From assembly GCA_964036195.1 (NCBI GenBank), contig OZ038453.1, forward strand, positions 25,258,352 through 25,322,351: DNA of 64,000 nucleotides. The letters run 5' to 3'. The notes below the pieces were generated by a model. It was not told where the DNA came from, searched no databases, and worked only from the letters and a program-made list of their open reading frames with translations. A program made the translations under genes and the position numbers. Below, in pieces: positions 35,606 through 47,900 of this stretch. This DNA comes from Sphaerolaimus hirsutus (lineage: Eukaryota > Nematoda > Chromadorea > Monhysterida > Sphaerolaimidae). Position 1 is the first letter of the stretch. Each line of letters opens with the position of its first letter.

Positions 35606-36839
35606 TATATCAGATGTTTTCATTAAAATTTTGATTTCTGTAGGTTTTTTGTGCTAGTGTTTTCAACTTTTTAAATAGATTGAATTTAACTTTTTTATAC
35701 GATTTTCCATTTTGATTTTGTAACTATTGATTTACATGTGCGGTTTTTAAACTGTTTACAATTAGTTGATTTGAGATTTTTGTAAGATTTTTCATTTATG
35801 TGCGAAAATAAATATGCACAAGTAAAGTAATAATCACTCAATTATCTCACGAATATCAAAAGTCGCGCCGCGCATATATGAAGGGTGTGCTTCTAAAAGT
35901 ACTACAAAAATGCGATTCACTAATTTTTTATCGGTACATTGATGTAATTTACGGTACATTTAGAAGAACACTCTTCATATTTACACACTAGTTGACGACG
36001 ACACCCATCAACTAATAGTTTACTCCATGACACGAATATCAAACGACGCCCGTCGCACATATATTTACATCGCGCCTTACGATGTGAATAGCACCAGTCA
36101 AGCGCCAGCTAGCGCCAGGCATTTTTTTGAAGGCATAGATCAGAGACAGTTAACATGACGAAAACCTTGATTGATTTTGGTACTTCGATTATTGCCAATT
36201 ATAACACGTGAAACACGACAAAATGGGTTCAGTGCGGGTACCAGTATTTTTGTAGCACGCTTTCTATATGTCATTCGAGTACCAAAAAATGCCTAACACG
36301 CAAAAACGACTGACCCCTAACCCGTCTGCCCGCGTTAACCCGCATTTTGTCGCGCAGTCTACACAAATGTAAACAATGACGCGCTAATAGATATAAATGC
36401 GGGTTTTGCAAAAACAACTGCCCGCCGCTTATAACACGCTTGTATAACACGGGTTATATTCTCGCGGCCAGCCTGCCCCCCCCCTCGGAATACCCCCCTA
36501 AAATTGAGTGTAAAGAGAACGTACATGACAAATACCGCAGTTTGTGATCTGTACACTGCATAATACATGTTAAAAGTGATGATCAAGTGACGTTAGGGAA
36601 GGGCTTATGTGTATATACAGTTATATTTATATACCTATAAAAACATATACATCTACGTAATTGTTCGATTTTTCTACGTCTGCGTATGGGGAATTTCCGA
36701 AAATTTCTGGCGAAATAATAGACCCCCCCCCTCGAATAAACACCCCCCCCCCCCTCTCGAATTATTCCCCCCTACAAATTTTGCTGGCGAAATAATAAAC
36801 CCCCTGTGGGTATTTCGAGGTAATACGGTATGTAGATTT

Positions 36840-37880
36840 TTACCCCTACAGACGTACACTCTACAGTCCTACCATGTAAATTCAAGACATTACATTTTGT
36901 AAATCTGCAGGAAATGTGTTTCCTTTATCATTCATGAAAATGTAAATGTGTATTAAAATACAAGACCATGCCAAATAATTCAACATGTATTGTGGTGTGC
37001 TGTGCTCTGATTAATTTATTTGTGCGGTGCAGTGCAATATCAAGTGGCTCCATGGGGCATTATCACATGAATCGGCTATCTCAGTGAAGTGTTGAGCGGC
37101 ATCAACATGAATACACTTCCCTTTCCACACTTCCATGCACTTATTTTTGCTGTGAGGTTCCCATATGGAGCAGACTTTGAAGGAATGTATCATATCAACC
37201 AACCAAAACATATAATTTTTACCTCAACAATATGCCATGTTTCATATAAACCAAGCAAAAACATTGTTATTATACTTTAACAAGATTTGCCATAACATTT
37301 GCTAAATATGTACTTTTATATAATGACAGCACAGGGGATAACAGGAAGCTATGTGCCACCCAATTAAAAACTTTTTTTTACTCTTCCACAAATTCCCTGT
37401 AGATTTGGACAATCAGTGCTCCGATAGATGGTGACAAAGTTGTTAAAAAGTAATGAATTTCATCAATGTAAATATATGCATACAGAAAACAAAAAGTTGT
37501 TGCAGTATAAAAAGTGAGCATTTTGACAGTTTTCTACTTAGGAAGAAATAAAAGAAACACAACAGTATTTTCCTGATAAATGTAAAAAATTAGATTGTTT
37601 TTACTCTTTACTTGTTATTGAAAATTTAGTGTGCATTGCATTTACTTTGTAGCTTGCACTTTCAATTTTGCATGTCGGCACAGCCCTTTTATTTGCAACA
37701 TGCGGTCAGTAATACTATCAAAAAAACAAATGCATCATTTCATCATTTGATGTGTTTCATCACTTTCATAGTGTGGGTTAAATTTCATAGAAACTAGTAA
37801 ACACTTAAGGTTTCAATAGCGAGAAAACGTTTTTATCTAGCTAAGGTTAAAAAATTACTGAACTCCTTGTGCATTGCAAT
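36840..37880. other. AT-rich sequence without recognised genes
   Basis: No coding exon with splice sites and no inverted-repeat ends were found. Confidence 0.5.
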
Positions 37881-37884
37881 GTAA

Positions 37885-38245
37885 GCAGAATACAGGAGCA
37901 TATGACCCTAAATAGAGACATAGTCAATGTTCACTTCATTCCATGTGGAAAAAAAGAGGTAAAGTCACATTAGTTTTTTTCTGGAAAGTGTCCAAATGTG
38001 GGTTGTGGTAGATTTCAAGTATCTGTATCCAAATCTTATACAATATCTGAATAGAGATTCAACCATTGCAGTATTGTAGATGCAAAGTGAATTCATTTCA
38101 TACTGACATCAGTCCCCATTCTACCATAACCCACATTTGAACACATTCCATAAAAACAAATTTGGCTTTACCTCTTTTTCTCCACTTGGAATGAAGTGGA
38201 CATTAACTAGGCCTCCGGTAGGTTCAAGGGCACCTGTATTCTGCT
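37885..38245. mobile_element. Family K inverted-repeat element
   Basis: Arms with GCAGAATACAGG, CATTCCATGTGG and AAAGAGGTAAAG and their inverses. A similar copy with GACGTCA-rich arms is at 48,107-48,480, inside a receptor intron. Confidence 0.72.
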
Positions 38246-38448
38246 CAAAGTAAAATAACATCATGATGATGCCCCATAAACAGAAACACTATGCATCACA
38301 TACACTCCATGGGCCAGATTTAATTATCCCTACGGATTTGTAGGGTAGGGCGTACGCCCGATAGATTTTTTAAAGTTCAGCCGCATCGACGCACATGCAC
38401 CAAGAGCAAGGCGGTTTGTAAAATATACGAAACCATCCCTTAAGGTTG

Positions 38449-38815
38449 CCGATATTGCAATATGACGTATTTCACTTCGATTTTGGCACGGAAATCATGA
38501 TTTCGTCATTTCTTGGCCGTCGGCCAATTCGTTTTTTATTTTTTTTTTGTCGGGCGGGTTACTCGCATAAGTCGCGCTTTTGTGTAGTCAGGTGGTCACT
38601 TTTTTAGTGTTTACATTCTGCAACCGAAACCATGAGGGCAGCGACAAGAAAGAAATGCATGCACGAGCGTACAAAAGCGCGACTTATGCGAGTAACCCGC
38701 CCGACAAAATAAAATAAAAAGCGAATTGGCAGACGGCCAAGAAATGCCGAAATAGTGATTTCAGGGCCAAAATCGATTTGATATACGTCATATTGCAATA
38801 TCGGCGACCTTACCG
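38449..38815. mobile_element. Inverted repeat with GCCGATATTGCAATATGACG arms
   Basis: The arm at 38,449-38,545 returns inverted at 38,715-38,812 with TTGGCCGTCGGCCAATTCG; a TAAGTCGCGC pair lies inside. It ends exactly where a family A end (TACCGTATTTC) begins at 38,815. Confidence 0.75.
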
Positions 38816-39170
38816 TATTTCTCCGTGTAAACCACCCGGGCGTTATACAAAACCGAGGCACTTATCGGTAACCTTTTTTAAAAACTTGTATAACGCCCGG
38901 GCGTTAAATCATTGCGAGGAGGGCGCTATGCAAGGAAAATGTTTGCTTAAAAATTTACATACTTTGTGTTCCCTCCCAGTGTGCACCGAATTCGATGGAA
39001 AAACGTGTATTCCGCAGAATAACAATGCGTGCCGCAAGGCAAAACGTTCAAATAGTTCAAACCAAGTGGACCTTTCATTACCATTCAGCTTGATTTGTCC
39101 TGAAAATATTTCCACTTAGCTAATGTTTTTGGAACCAAGCATAGCGCCCCGGGAGCGCTATACAGCTGTA

Positions 39171-39885
39171 TAACACTTTGTATAACAGCTGTATAACACT
39201 GTGTAAGTTCTCCAAAAAAAACACTTTCTGTGTTTTGAGTTTTTCAAAAATGAATATCTGTGTTTTGAGTTTTTCAAAAATGAATATCTGTGTTTTGAGG
39301 TTTTTATCGAAAAAAAACTTGAGCAACTCTGTTTTTATTTCAGTGTTTTTTTGTTAAAACCCACGTTTTTTAAGTTTTTTTCCTAAAAAACTCGAGTTTT
39401 CCCGCAAAAAGTTCTGATTTACAGCATTTTGATGTGGAAACAGTGGTTTTCCTATAAAATATTGGTTTTGCACATGTTTTAACCCCACATAACATATGTG
39501 TATTCATTCAAGTGTTGAAAAAGTCCATAAAACAATGAGGACAATGATGTCCTCATTGAGGACGTTTTTATGGACTTTTTCAACACTTGAATGAATACAC
39601 ATACGTTATGTGGGGTTAAAACATGTGCAAAACCAATATTTTATAGGAAAACCGCTGTTTTCACATCAAAATGCTGTAAATCAGAACTTTTTGGGGGGAA
39701 AACTCGAGTTTTTTTAGGAAAAAACTCAAAAAACGTGAGTTTTAACAAAAAACACTGAAATAAAAACAGAGTTACTCAAGTTTTTTTCGATAAAAAACTC
39801 AAAACACAGGTATTCATTTTTGAAAAACTCAAAACACAGAAAGTGTTTTTTTGGAGAACTTACCCGTCGTTAGGTTCCATTCTCT
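39171..39885. mobile_element. Family E large palindrome
   Basis: Near-perfect inverted repeat centred at about 39,545 with TGTTTTGAGTTTTTCAAAA iterated at both ends. The right end, ACTTACCCGTCGTTA, matches the left end of the 45,163 copy. It interrupts a family A-like element whose inner word is ATAACGCCCGGGCG (38,815-39,170). Confidence 0.78.
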
Positions 39886-40213
39886 GTACAGCAACGACTA
39901 CGATCAGTAGACTATAGTAGCAATGGTAGCTTGTAGTGAATTAAATATTTTATCATTCATTTGTAATCATTGTAATTGCTCGATAAAAGTGATCGCCACA
40001 TTATTCCGATCATTTTAAGTGCCCAACCATCAAAATCGGTTGAAAATTCATGGTTACCGTTTTTCCTCGAAATACCCCCCGGGGGGTGATTGTTTCATAG
40101 TGGTCCCGAGAGGGGGGGGGGGGGGGGGGTTAAACGAGGGGGGGGGGTATTTCGAGGGGGGGGGGTTATTATTTCACAAGAAAATTTTTGAAAACCAAGT
40201 ACGAAATTGTCGT

Positions 40214-40413
40214 NNNNNNNNNNNNNNNNNNNNNNNNNNNNNNNNNNNNNNNNNNNNNNNNNNNNNNNNNNNNNNNNNNNNNNNNNNNNNNNNNNNNNNN
40301 NNNNNNNNNNNNNNNNNNNNNNNNNNNNNNNNNNNNNNNNNNNNNNNNNNNNNNNNNNNNNNNNNNNNNNNNNNNNNNNNNNNNNNNNNNNNNNNNNNNN
40401 NNNNNNNNNNNNN
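40214..40413. other. Assembly gap of 200 N
   Basis: Exactly 200 unknown bases, the usual placeholder size. It follows the G-rich half of a family A element and precedes a family G element, so the missing sequence is probably repeat and its true length is unknown. Confidence 0.98.
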
Positions 40414-41190
40414 CGCAACCCCCCACTACCCCACATGAATAAATGGGGCAGCGGCGACTCACTATAGAGGGGGTCACCATATATGTGAAAAAAGTTTGCA
40501 GCGTTTTCACTGTCCCGCACAGGTCCGGCCCCCAGTTGATTTCTTACACTGCGGGTCCCGTATCTCCAGCTGTGGGAGGGGTATAGATCTAAAATTTTTC
40601 GGGATGTGTCGCCAACACCCCTCCCCTACTATACACTGGCCAGGCGGTTTTTGGCAACTCACCACAGTGTGGGGTGCAAAGTTTAAAAATTTTTAAAATG
40701 TTACTGTCCCACACAAGTCCAGCATCCAATTGAATCCGATGCTCCATCCGATGCTGTACTTGTGTGGGACAGTAACATTTTAATAAATTTTAAACTTTGC
40801 ACCCCACACTGTGGTGAGTTGCCAAAGACCGCCTGGCCAGTGTATAGTAGGGGAGGGGTGTTCGGACACATCCCCAAAATTTTAGATTTATACCCCTCTT
40901 ACAGGTGGAGGTACGGCACCCGCAGTGAAAGAAATCAGTGGGGGCCGGACCTGTGTGGGACACTTAAAAAGCTGCAAATTTTTTTGCACTCGGCGACCCA
41001 CCCTGTAGGGGGTCACCGCGACCCCTTCAATTCATGAGAAGTAGAGGGGGGTTGCGCCAATATCTACCCCAAGTTTCAGCTTCTGGCGCGTCCTAGAACA
41101 GGAGATAGGACGTCAGAAGTAAAATAAAAAATTGGGGGCCGGACTTGATCGGGAAGGTGTTTATATCGAGTCCAAAATATGATGCTAAAG
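40414..41190. mobile_element. Family G element with internal inverted repeat
   Basis: CACCCCTCCCCTACTATACAC and a stretch through CAGTGTGGGGTGCAAAG return inverted at 40,745-40,865. The end GGGAAGGTGTTTATATCG is shared with copies near 46,190, 52,050 and 63,830. Confidence 0.72.
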
Positions 41191-41884
41191 CATCATTAAT
41201 TCTCGAGTTATAAATTTTACATCAAAATTTCACGATTTGTTGACAATTCCAATGAAAGATGTAGTCGACAAATATTTAATTTGTCATTTCATTTTTTGAC
41301 TAAATTTGACTGAATTTGTCATTTCACCATTTATTTGCCGTTCTGCTGTAAATCCGCATTAATGCTGTACAAATGCGATGTGTATTTACATTATGTAAAT
41401 GTGCGTTTCAATTTATCATACACCTTTAATTAGTCCCATCCTTGAATAGTCCCCCCTGTTAGCTGACTGAGGAAAGGACCCATCCCCTTTAAATAGCCCC
41501 ATTTTTATGGTACACATTTATGTCTGCAAAAATCAGTTGATGAGGTCATAATTAGTTATTGAAAAGCGCCATGGCGCTGGCGCCAAAGCAAAAAACGCCA
41601 TTTTCTTAGCGCCATTTTGCTCCAGCGCCATTGGCGCTTGGCGCTGGGAGTAGGAAAAGCGTCATGGCGCTATTTTTCTGTAGTGCAAGGAACAAAACGC
41701 CTGGTGCCTATTCAAGGATATACGTCACTGCTGTACAAAAGAACGTGGCACTTGACTAGATACTATCAGGGAAATTTGAGCATCTATTAGAAATTATGTG
41801 CAAATTTGTCCCGTTTAATTCACCTTATTCAATTTATCACCATGATTTTAAAAAAACACGAAAAAATAAAAAAATCAAATTTGT

Positions 41885-41955
41885 TCAACCAGCGTTTTCG
41901 CTCGTTCCCCATTTGCGAGTTTCATTTTCAAACTTGACTGTCGGTATCGCGGCAT
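41885..41955 (-). CDS. GPCR exon 12: last residues and stop
   Basis: Acceptor GACGCACAG|AT, phase 1 as required, encoding about 22 residues and then TGA. No AATAAA was seen close downstream, so the polyadenylation site is unplaced. Confidence 0.72.
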
Positions 41956-44900
41956 CTGTGCGTCTGTGTGACAAGTTTACGTTACAGTTTTTGCTGGAAT
42001 AATTCCCACCCTTGAATAATTCCCCTTGTAAGATGAGTGAGGAAAACATACTTCCCCCTTGAATAATTCCCTCTTAAGGTACATACTATCAATTTGTTAT
42101 GTTCTATTCAAACAAAAATGGCACTTTTATTTGTTAATAGAGCATATTTAGGTAATGGAATGAGTTGACAGAAATACCGTATTTCCTCGAAATACCCCCC
42201 GGGGGGTGATTGTTTCATAGTGGTCCCGAGAGGGGGGGGGGGTTTCGAGGGGGGGGGGGTATTATTTCACAAGAAAATTTTTGAAAACCATGTACGAAAT
42301 TATAATTCCTGCCCTTGAATAATTATAAATAATTTTGATGAAATTATAATTCCTCCCCTTGAATAATTCCCACTCGATAGTTTCCCCTTCGAAAAAGGAG
42401 AATGATTCAAGCAAATACACCATCTTAAATTTTTTTATTTTACGATGAAAACTTTGGACAAAATCTTTTACCTGTAATCACATTTGGTTTATTCTCCGTT
42501 AATGGGTCATTTGTTCCATTCGGTGACTTTGGCAGTGAACATTTTTTCTGATAACTGACATGCTTTGCGGGATTTGAATCGAAAGCCGCGTTCCTTTTAG
42601 CACTGTTGCTGTAATTTAAAAAAAATGGTTTTCAAGTGAATTTTACAAAAAATTTTTTAAAAAACACTCACTTTTTATAAACACTCTGAAACATGCTGGT
42701 TCTTTTTCGTCTCATTTCAGTCAGGCGATTTTTTGCGAATCCACAATGGCAACCCTTGGCGAACAAATTCAATAATGCCATTTGTATTTCCGCATTTCTG
42801 GCCGCATAAACATATGCATTTGTTGCTGTTTTTGCGATTATCAATGCATTGACTAGGGTGCCCAGAGCTGTAAATTTGGTGGTTTAATAGAAATTTACGA
42901 CGTAAAATTCCTTTAAAATGCCTGTCACGTCAATCACTTCCGTAAATGTGTAAATAGGCCAATAGTTGTTTAAACGGCCCTGTGCCGTTACGCATGTAAA
43001 CCCATCACACATGTAGAGCCAGCAGGCATTTAGCTATACCCGGCATGCTGAAAATATGCAATAAAACACATGACCTAGTGATTTTAAATGTGAAAATCGA
43101 TCAAAAGTATGAAAATTAGCGACTTTGGGTGAAAATTAGGGTAAAATTGCTCAAAAGCACTCCAGATAGCTAGCTAGCTAAGCAATTTGCAGGGGATAAC
43201 GATGGCAAAAAAATATTCGAAAATTCGAAAACATTTTCGAATATTCGAATTTTTTCGGAATTTTTTCGGAATTTTCGAATTTTTATTTCGCCCCTGGAAA
43301 AAACACTTAAAAATCGATTTATTTTTCAAAAAATTCGAAAATTCGAAAATTCAAAAATAGTTTTCGAATTTTTTAGGGAATTCAAGGTAACAAAACACAC
43401 TGTTAAGTTCAACGTGCTAAATAAATCAACAATTGATACGCGGCTAGTGATGGAAAAGCGCCAGAAAAAAAGGCGCCAGGCGCCAATGGCGCCATGGCGC
43501 CATTTGGAAACTGGGCGCCAAGCGCCAAGGGCGCCACAGAAAAAGGGCGCCAGGCGCCAAGGGCGCCATGGCGCTATTCGGAAAGTGGGCGCCAGGCGCC
43601 AATGGCGCCACGGAAAGAGGGCGCCAAGCGCCAAGGGCGCCATGGCGCCATTTGAGAAATAGGGCGCCAGGCGCCAATGGCACCAGGATAAATTAGAGCA
43701 TACAATAGCTTGTGTGTGCGAAAATGTATCTCCAGCACTATAATGCACCAATACACTTAATTATTCAAGTTCTCCAGGATTTATTCAACAAAAACAGGAC
43801 TAGGAACAAATTTATTTTGCATAAAATCATACTTACACATGACATTAATTTCATAAACAATGAGAATTGTCATTCTACAGAACTATGCATTCTCATTTCA
43901 AATGGATTTTTCCAATGGATGTTTTATTGAAGGGAAAAAAGGGATTTCATTATTTAACCTAATTTTAATCCGTTGACGTACGGGTTTGCAAGTTATACAG
44001 TCCACAATTCTCAGCTTTTTATCTGTCAGACGTTTCTGATAAAACTTTCAACGAAAGATTTCTGTCCACTCGCACCACTACGTCCATTTTCAGGTGTTTT
44101 CGTCTCTATTTTTTTCCCATTTTGTTTCATTTTCACAGCAATCACCTTGAAAAACTGCTGGCGCCATTTTGGCGCCCTTTTAGGTCAGGGCGCCAGGCGC
44201 CAAGGGCGCCACGGAAAAAGAGCGCCAAGCGCCAAGGCGCCATGGCGCCTTTCAAAATGTGGGCGCCAGGCGCCAAGGGCGCCACGGAAAAAGGGCGCCA
44301 AGCGCCAATGGCGCCATGGCGCGGCGCCCTTTGGCGCTCCCAAATGGCGCCAGCGCCATGGCGCCATTCCATCACTATACGCGGCGCGTATGGAAAAGCG
44401 AAACCTAACAAAAAAAACGTTGAAATGTCATCCACGGCGGAAGAGGCGGACTTCGACACATCCGTTTTTTATACTGCATTTTCTCAAAATATCCCCCCCC
44501 CTCGAAATACCCACCTCAAAATTTACACTATTAATTTATAAACCCCCCTCGAAATACCACCCCCCCCCCTAATTTGGTGTATAGACTATAGTTAACGTAA
44601 TGCAGTTTGTGATCTGGGAAACACAGAACACACGTTAAAAACAATGACTGTGTTGTGTAGAACAGGGTTTGTACCATCTACGTACTTAAATAAGTAAGTA
44701 TATAGAGTCTTATAAAAAGCAGTTTTGGTTGCATTTTTTGACATCTGTGTTACCTACAAACAACAATTTAGTACTGGGATTTTGGAAAATTTCTGGCAAA
44801 ATAATACACCCCCCTCGAAATACCCACCCTCGTTTAACCCCCCCCCCCCCAAGTTTCCACTCTATAAAAATAATACGGTACTTAAAGCCAATTTTGTATT

Positions 44901-47900
44901 TTATGCTGATATTTTATTTGATGCCAATTAAATTGTTGTTTTTAATGCCTTTGCTCTGTTGGTGAATTAAATAAATTAAATAAATAATTGGGGGGTGGTG
45001 TTTTTTTAGAGAATAAAAGAATTTTTTAGAAATTATTCACATTTATCCCACATTATTGAATAGTGTATAGTAGGGGAGTGGTGTTGGTAACACATCCCCA
45101 AAATTTTAGATTTAAACTCCTCCCACAGCTCAGAAATCGGCGGGTGCCGGACCTGCTGTGGGTAACGATGGGTAAGTTCTCAAAAAAAAAAACAATTTCT
45201 GTGTTTTGAGTTTTTCAAAAATGAATACCTGTGTTTTGAGTTTTTTTATCGAAAAAAACTTGAGTAACTCTGTTTTTATTTCTGTGTTTTTTGTTAAAAC
45301 TCAAGTTTTTTGAGTTTTTTTCTAAAAAACTCAAGTTTTTGTCCAAAAAACTCGAGTTTTCCCCCAAAAAATTCTGATTTACAGCATTTTGATGTGGAAA
45401 CAGCGGTTTTCTTATAAAATATTGGTTTTGCACATGTTTTCACCCCACATAACATATGTGTATTCATTCAAGTGTCGAAAAAGTCCATAAAAATGTCCTC
45501 AATGAGGACATCCACCCACATCACAACACCAGCATCAACAAAATGCTCACAAACGACAATTTACGCAGTACTCCAAAATTTTTCAATGGATGTGCACTGT
45601 ATGGAAGACTACAGAATTGATTTGAACTACAACTATATTTAAACATGTCCACCAGGAGATGTGCATGCCATCTTTAATTTATTTTTCGTTCCATCATAAA
45701 ATATGAATACATTATGTACATATTCACATGCATTACATGCATATCTTATCTCGTTTAACTGAATTCATGTGTGTTCTGAAAATGTGTTCAACCACATCGC
45801 TGAAAAAAACTCAAAAAACTTTTCTGTGTTTCCGTGTTTCTGTGTTTCTGTGTTCTCCAAAAAAAACTCATTTGAGTTTTGAGTTTTTCAAAATTTGTGA
45901 GTTTCCGTGTTTCTGTGTAAAACAAAAACACAGAAACTCAATGAGTTTCTGTGTTCAATTTCTGTGTTTTTTCCATCGTTGGCTGTGGGGCACATCAAAA
46001 GCCTAAATAAAACTTGCACTTGGGGCGACCCACCCTGAGAGGGGTCGCCACGACCCCCCAAATTTATGCGAAGTAGAGGGGGGTTGCACCAATACCTCCT
46101 CAGAGTTTCAGCTTCTGGCGCGCCCCAGAACTGGAGATAGGGTGTCACAAGTAAGATCAAAAATATGGTGCCGGACGTGACCGGGAAGGTGTTTATATCA
46201 ATGTGTGAATTAAATGAACACACTGCATAGCGCACTGCATTAAATGTCACTGCACACTGCTTTGCATAACTCATTCCACCATTTTTTAAGCTAATTTATG
46301 GTTAAAATAAGGTCAAAACAACTGAGCAGAACATGAAGACAGTCCAAATTCTGTGTTTAGAGCAAGATTCAATATTTTTCCAAAAAGATTCGAAAATTAT
46401 TTGAAAAAATTCGAAAACTAGCCAAAAAAAATTGGAAATTGCCAAAAAAGATTTGAAAATTCAAATTCGAAAATTAAATCCAAAATTCGAAAATTATTTT
46501 GAAGAAAAATTCTAAAATTCGAAAATTCATTTCAGAAAAAACACTTAAAAATTTAAATACTTTTTTTTGACTGTTTGCCATCGTTAGCAGGGGAGGGGGC
46601 TGTTCAGGGGAAAGTAACCAAAAAAAATTACCTATGTGATAGATGGATACCAAGGCGGTTTGGGGTGGGGTTACCCGCCTCCTTTCTTATCCCTGTGGGT
46701 AAAATGTGTCTAAAATGGGTATACATGCGTAATGGGTTTACATGCGTAATAGGCCTGACCCGATAAAACGTATTTACTGAGTAAATACGTTTCCTCTCAA
46801 AATAGTACCTCTACTCGTTTTACCTATACTTTTTTGAAACTACTCAAAACATATTTAAGATAATTAACGAAAAAGTTTGGAAACATGCCAACAAACCGAT
46901 AGTCAACACGGGTGATGCGTGCGTCCATTGCTCCAAGTTGATCGGACAATCTGCACAAATCAGGACAAAAAAGAAAACACTTGGCAGCCAGCCAATTACA
47001 AAAAGTAACACGTATAGACCGGTAGTACTGGCTGCTCGAATGTTTCGTCGAGTTACCTGGAAATTATTATTTTTTAAATGATGCATGGTCCATTATTGCG
47101 AGAAATTCCTTTAAGCAGCGTTTACATTTACATCACCCTCGAATAACGCCAGTCCTGTACACTGTAAAGTCTCATGAAGAATGTAAAATATCATGTAAAA
47201 TGGAAAATTTCAGTAAAAGGAAACAAGATAAAATATTACTGTGATTGACATTTCACATGATAGTTTACATGACATTCTACAGTTCCCTTGACTCTCATCG
47301 GCACCATCCGTCAACTGTCCGTCAACTCACTTTAGCCAACTCATTAGCGGCAGCAGAAGAAGACCTTTGCGGTTTGGCACCGGCTGCACGAGCACCGGTG
47401 CCCTCAGCGGCACCAGAGGGCACCATGGCACCAATGTGGTTCAAACTGTCCACCGGCACCATGTGGTGCGTGGTGCGGCTGAGCAGATGCGCGGCGAAAC
47501 TGGACTTTTTGGCACCGGAATGTTTCGGTTGCGCGTTGTGGTGCGGTGCGCAGCTGGCCTGTTTTGAGGGGGGTGTTTGGGGGGTTTTAGATCACCGGAT
47601 TTTCTCGGAATAGCCCCAAGGGTTTTTTTAGATACCAATTTTTTTTTGGGGGGGGGGGGGGTAATTCGAGGGGGGGGGCATTTCGAGGGGTTTTTTTATT
47701 CTGCCAGATTTTTTTGAAATTCTACTAATTCGCTCTTCACGAAGACATAATTTCATGAATCCAAAACCTTCACGAAACTTCGCAAACCCCACACAAATGA
47801 AGAAATTGGCATATATCTCACCTGTGTATGTCTCCTATTCTTCAGAACAACCATCGATTCCTTAGTTCCATTCTTATTTACATCGTCATTTTCACTCTCC

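Larger units (their letters stand above)
43197..46586. mobile_element. Outer family E element, 3.4 kb, in receptor intron 9
   Basis: TAACGATGGCAAA and its exact inverse TTTGCCATCGTTA bound the segment, with the 8-bp duplication gcagggga on both sides (43,189-43,196; 46,587-46,594). Its TTCGAAAA-rich inner sequence has been split by later insertions of C, A, G and E elements. Confidence 0.8.

Noticed and set aside
40019-40520. Open frames through the N block
   Set aside because: Frames spanning the 200-N gap are meaningless.
43326-44572. Long open frames on both strands rich in Ala, Pro, Gly, Arg and Trp
   Set aside because: They come from GGCGCC arrays, which lack stops in most frames; equivalent frames appear in every family C copy (also 56,812-58,130, 26,095-26,456, 22,044-22,275).
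47245-47613. 122-codon plus-strand frame
   Set aside because: Shadow of receptor exon 8; the plus frame starts within a family B element and has no splice support.
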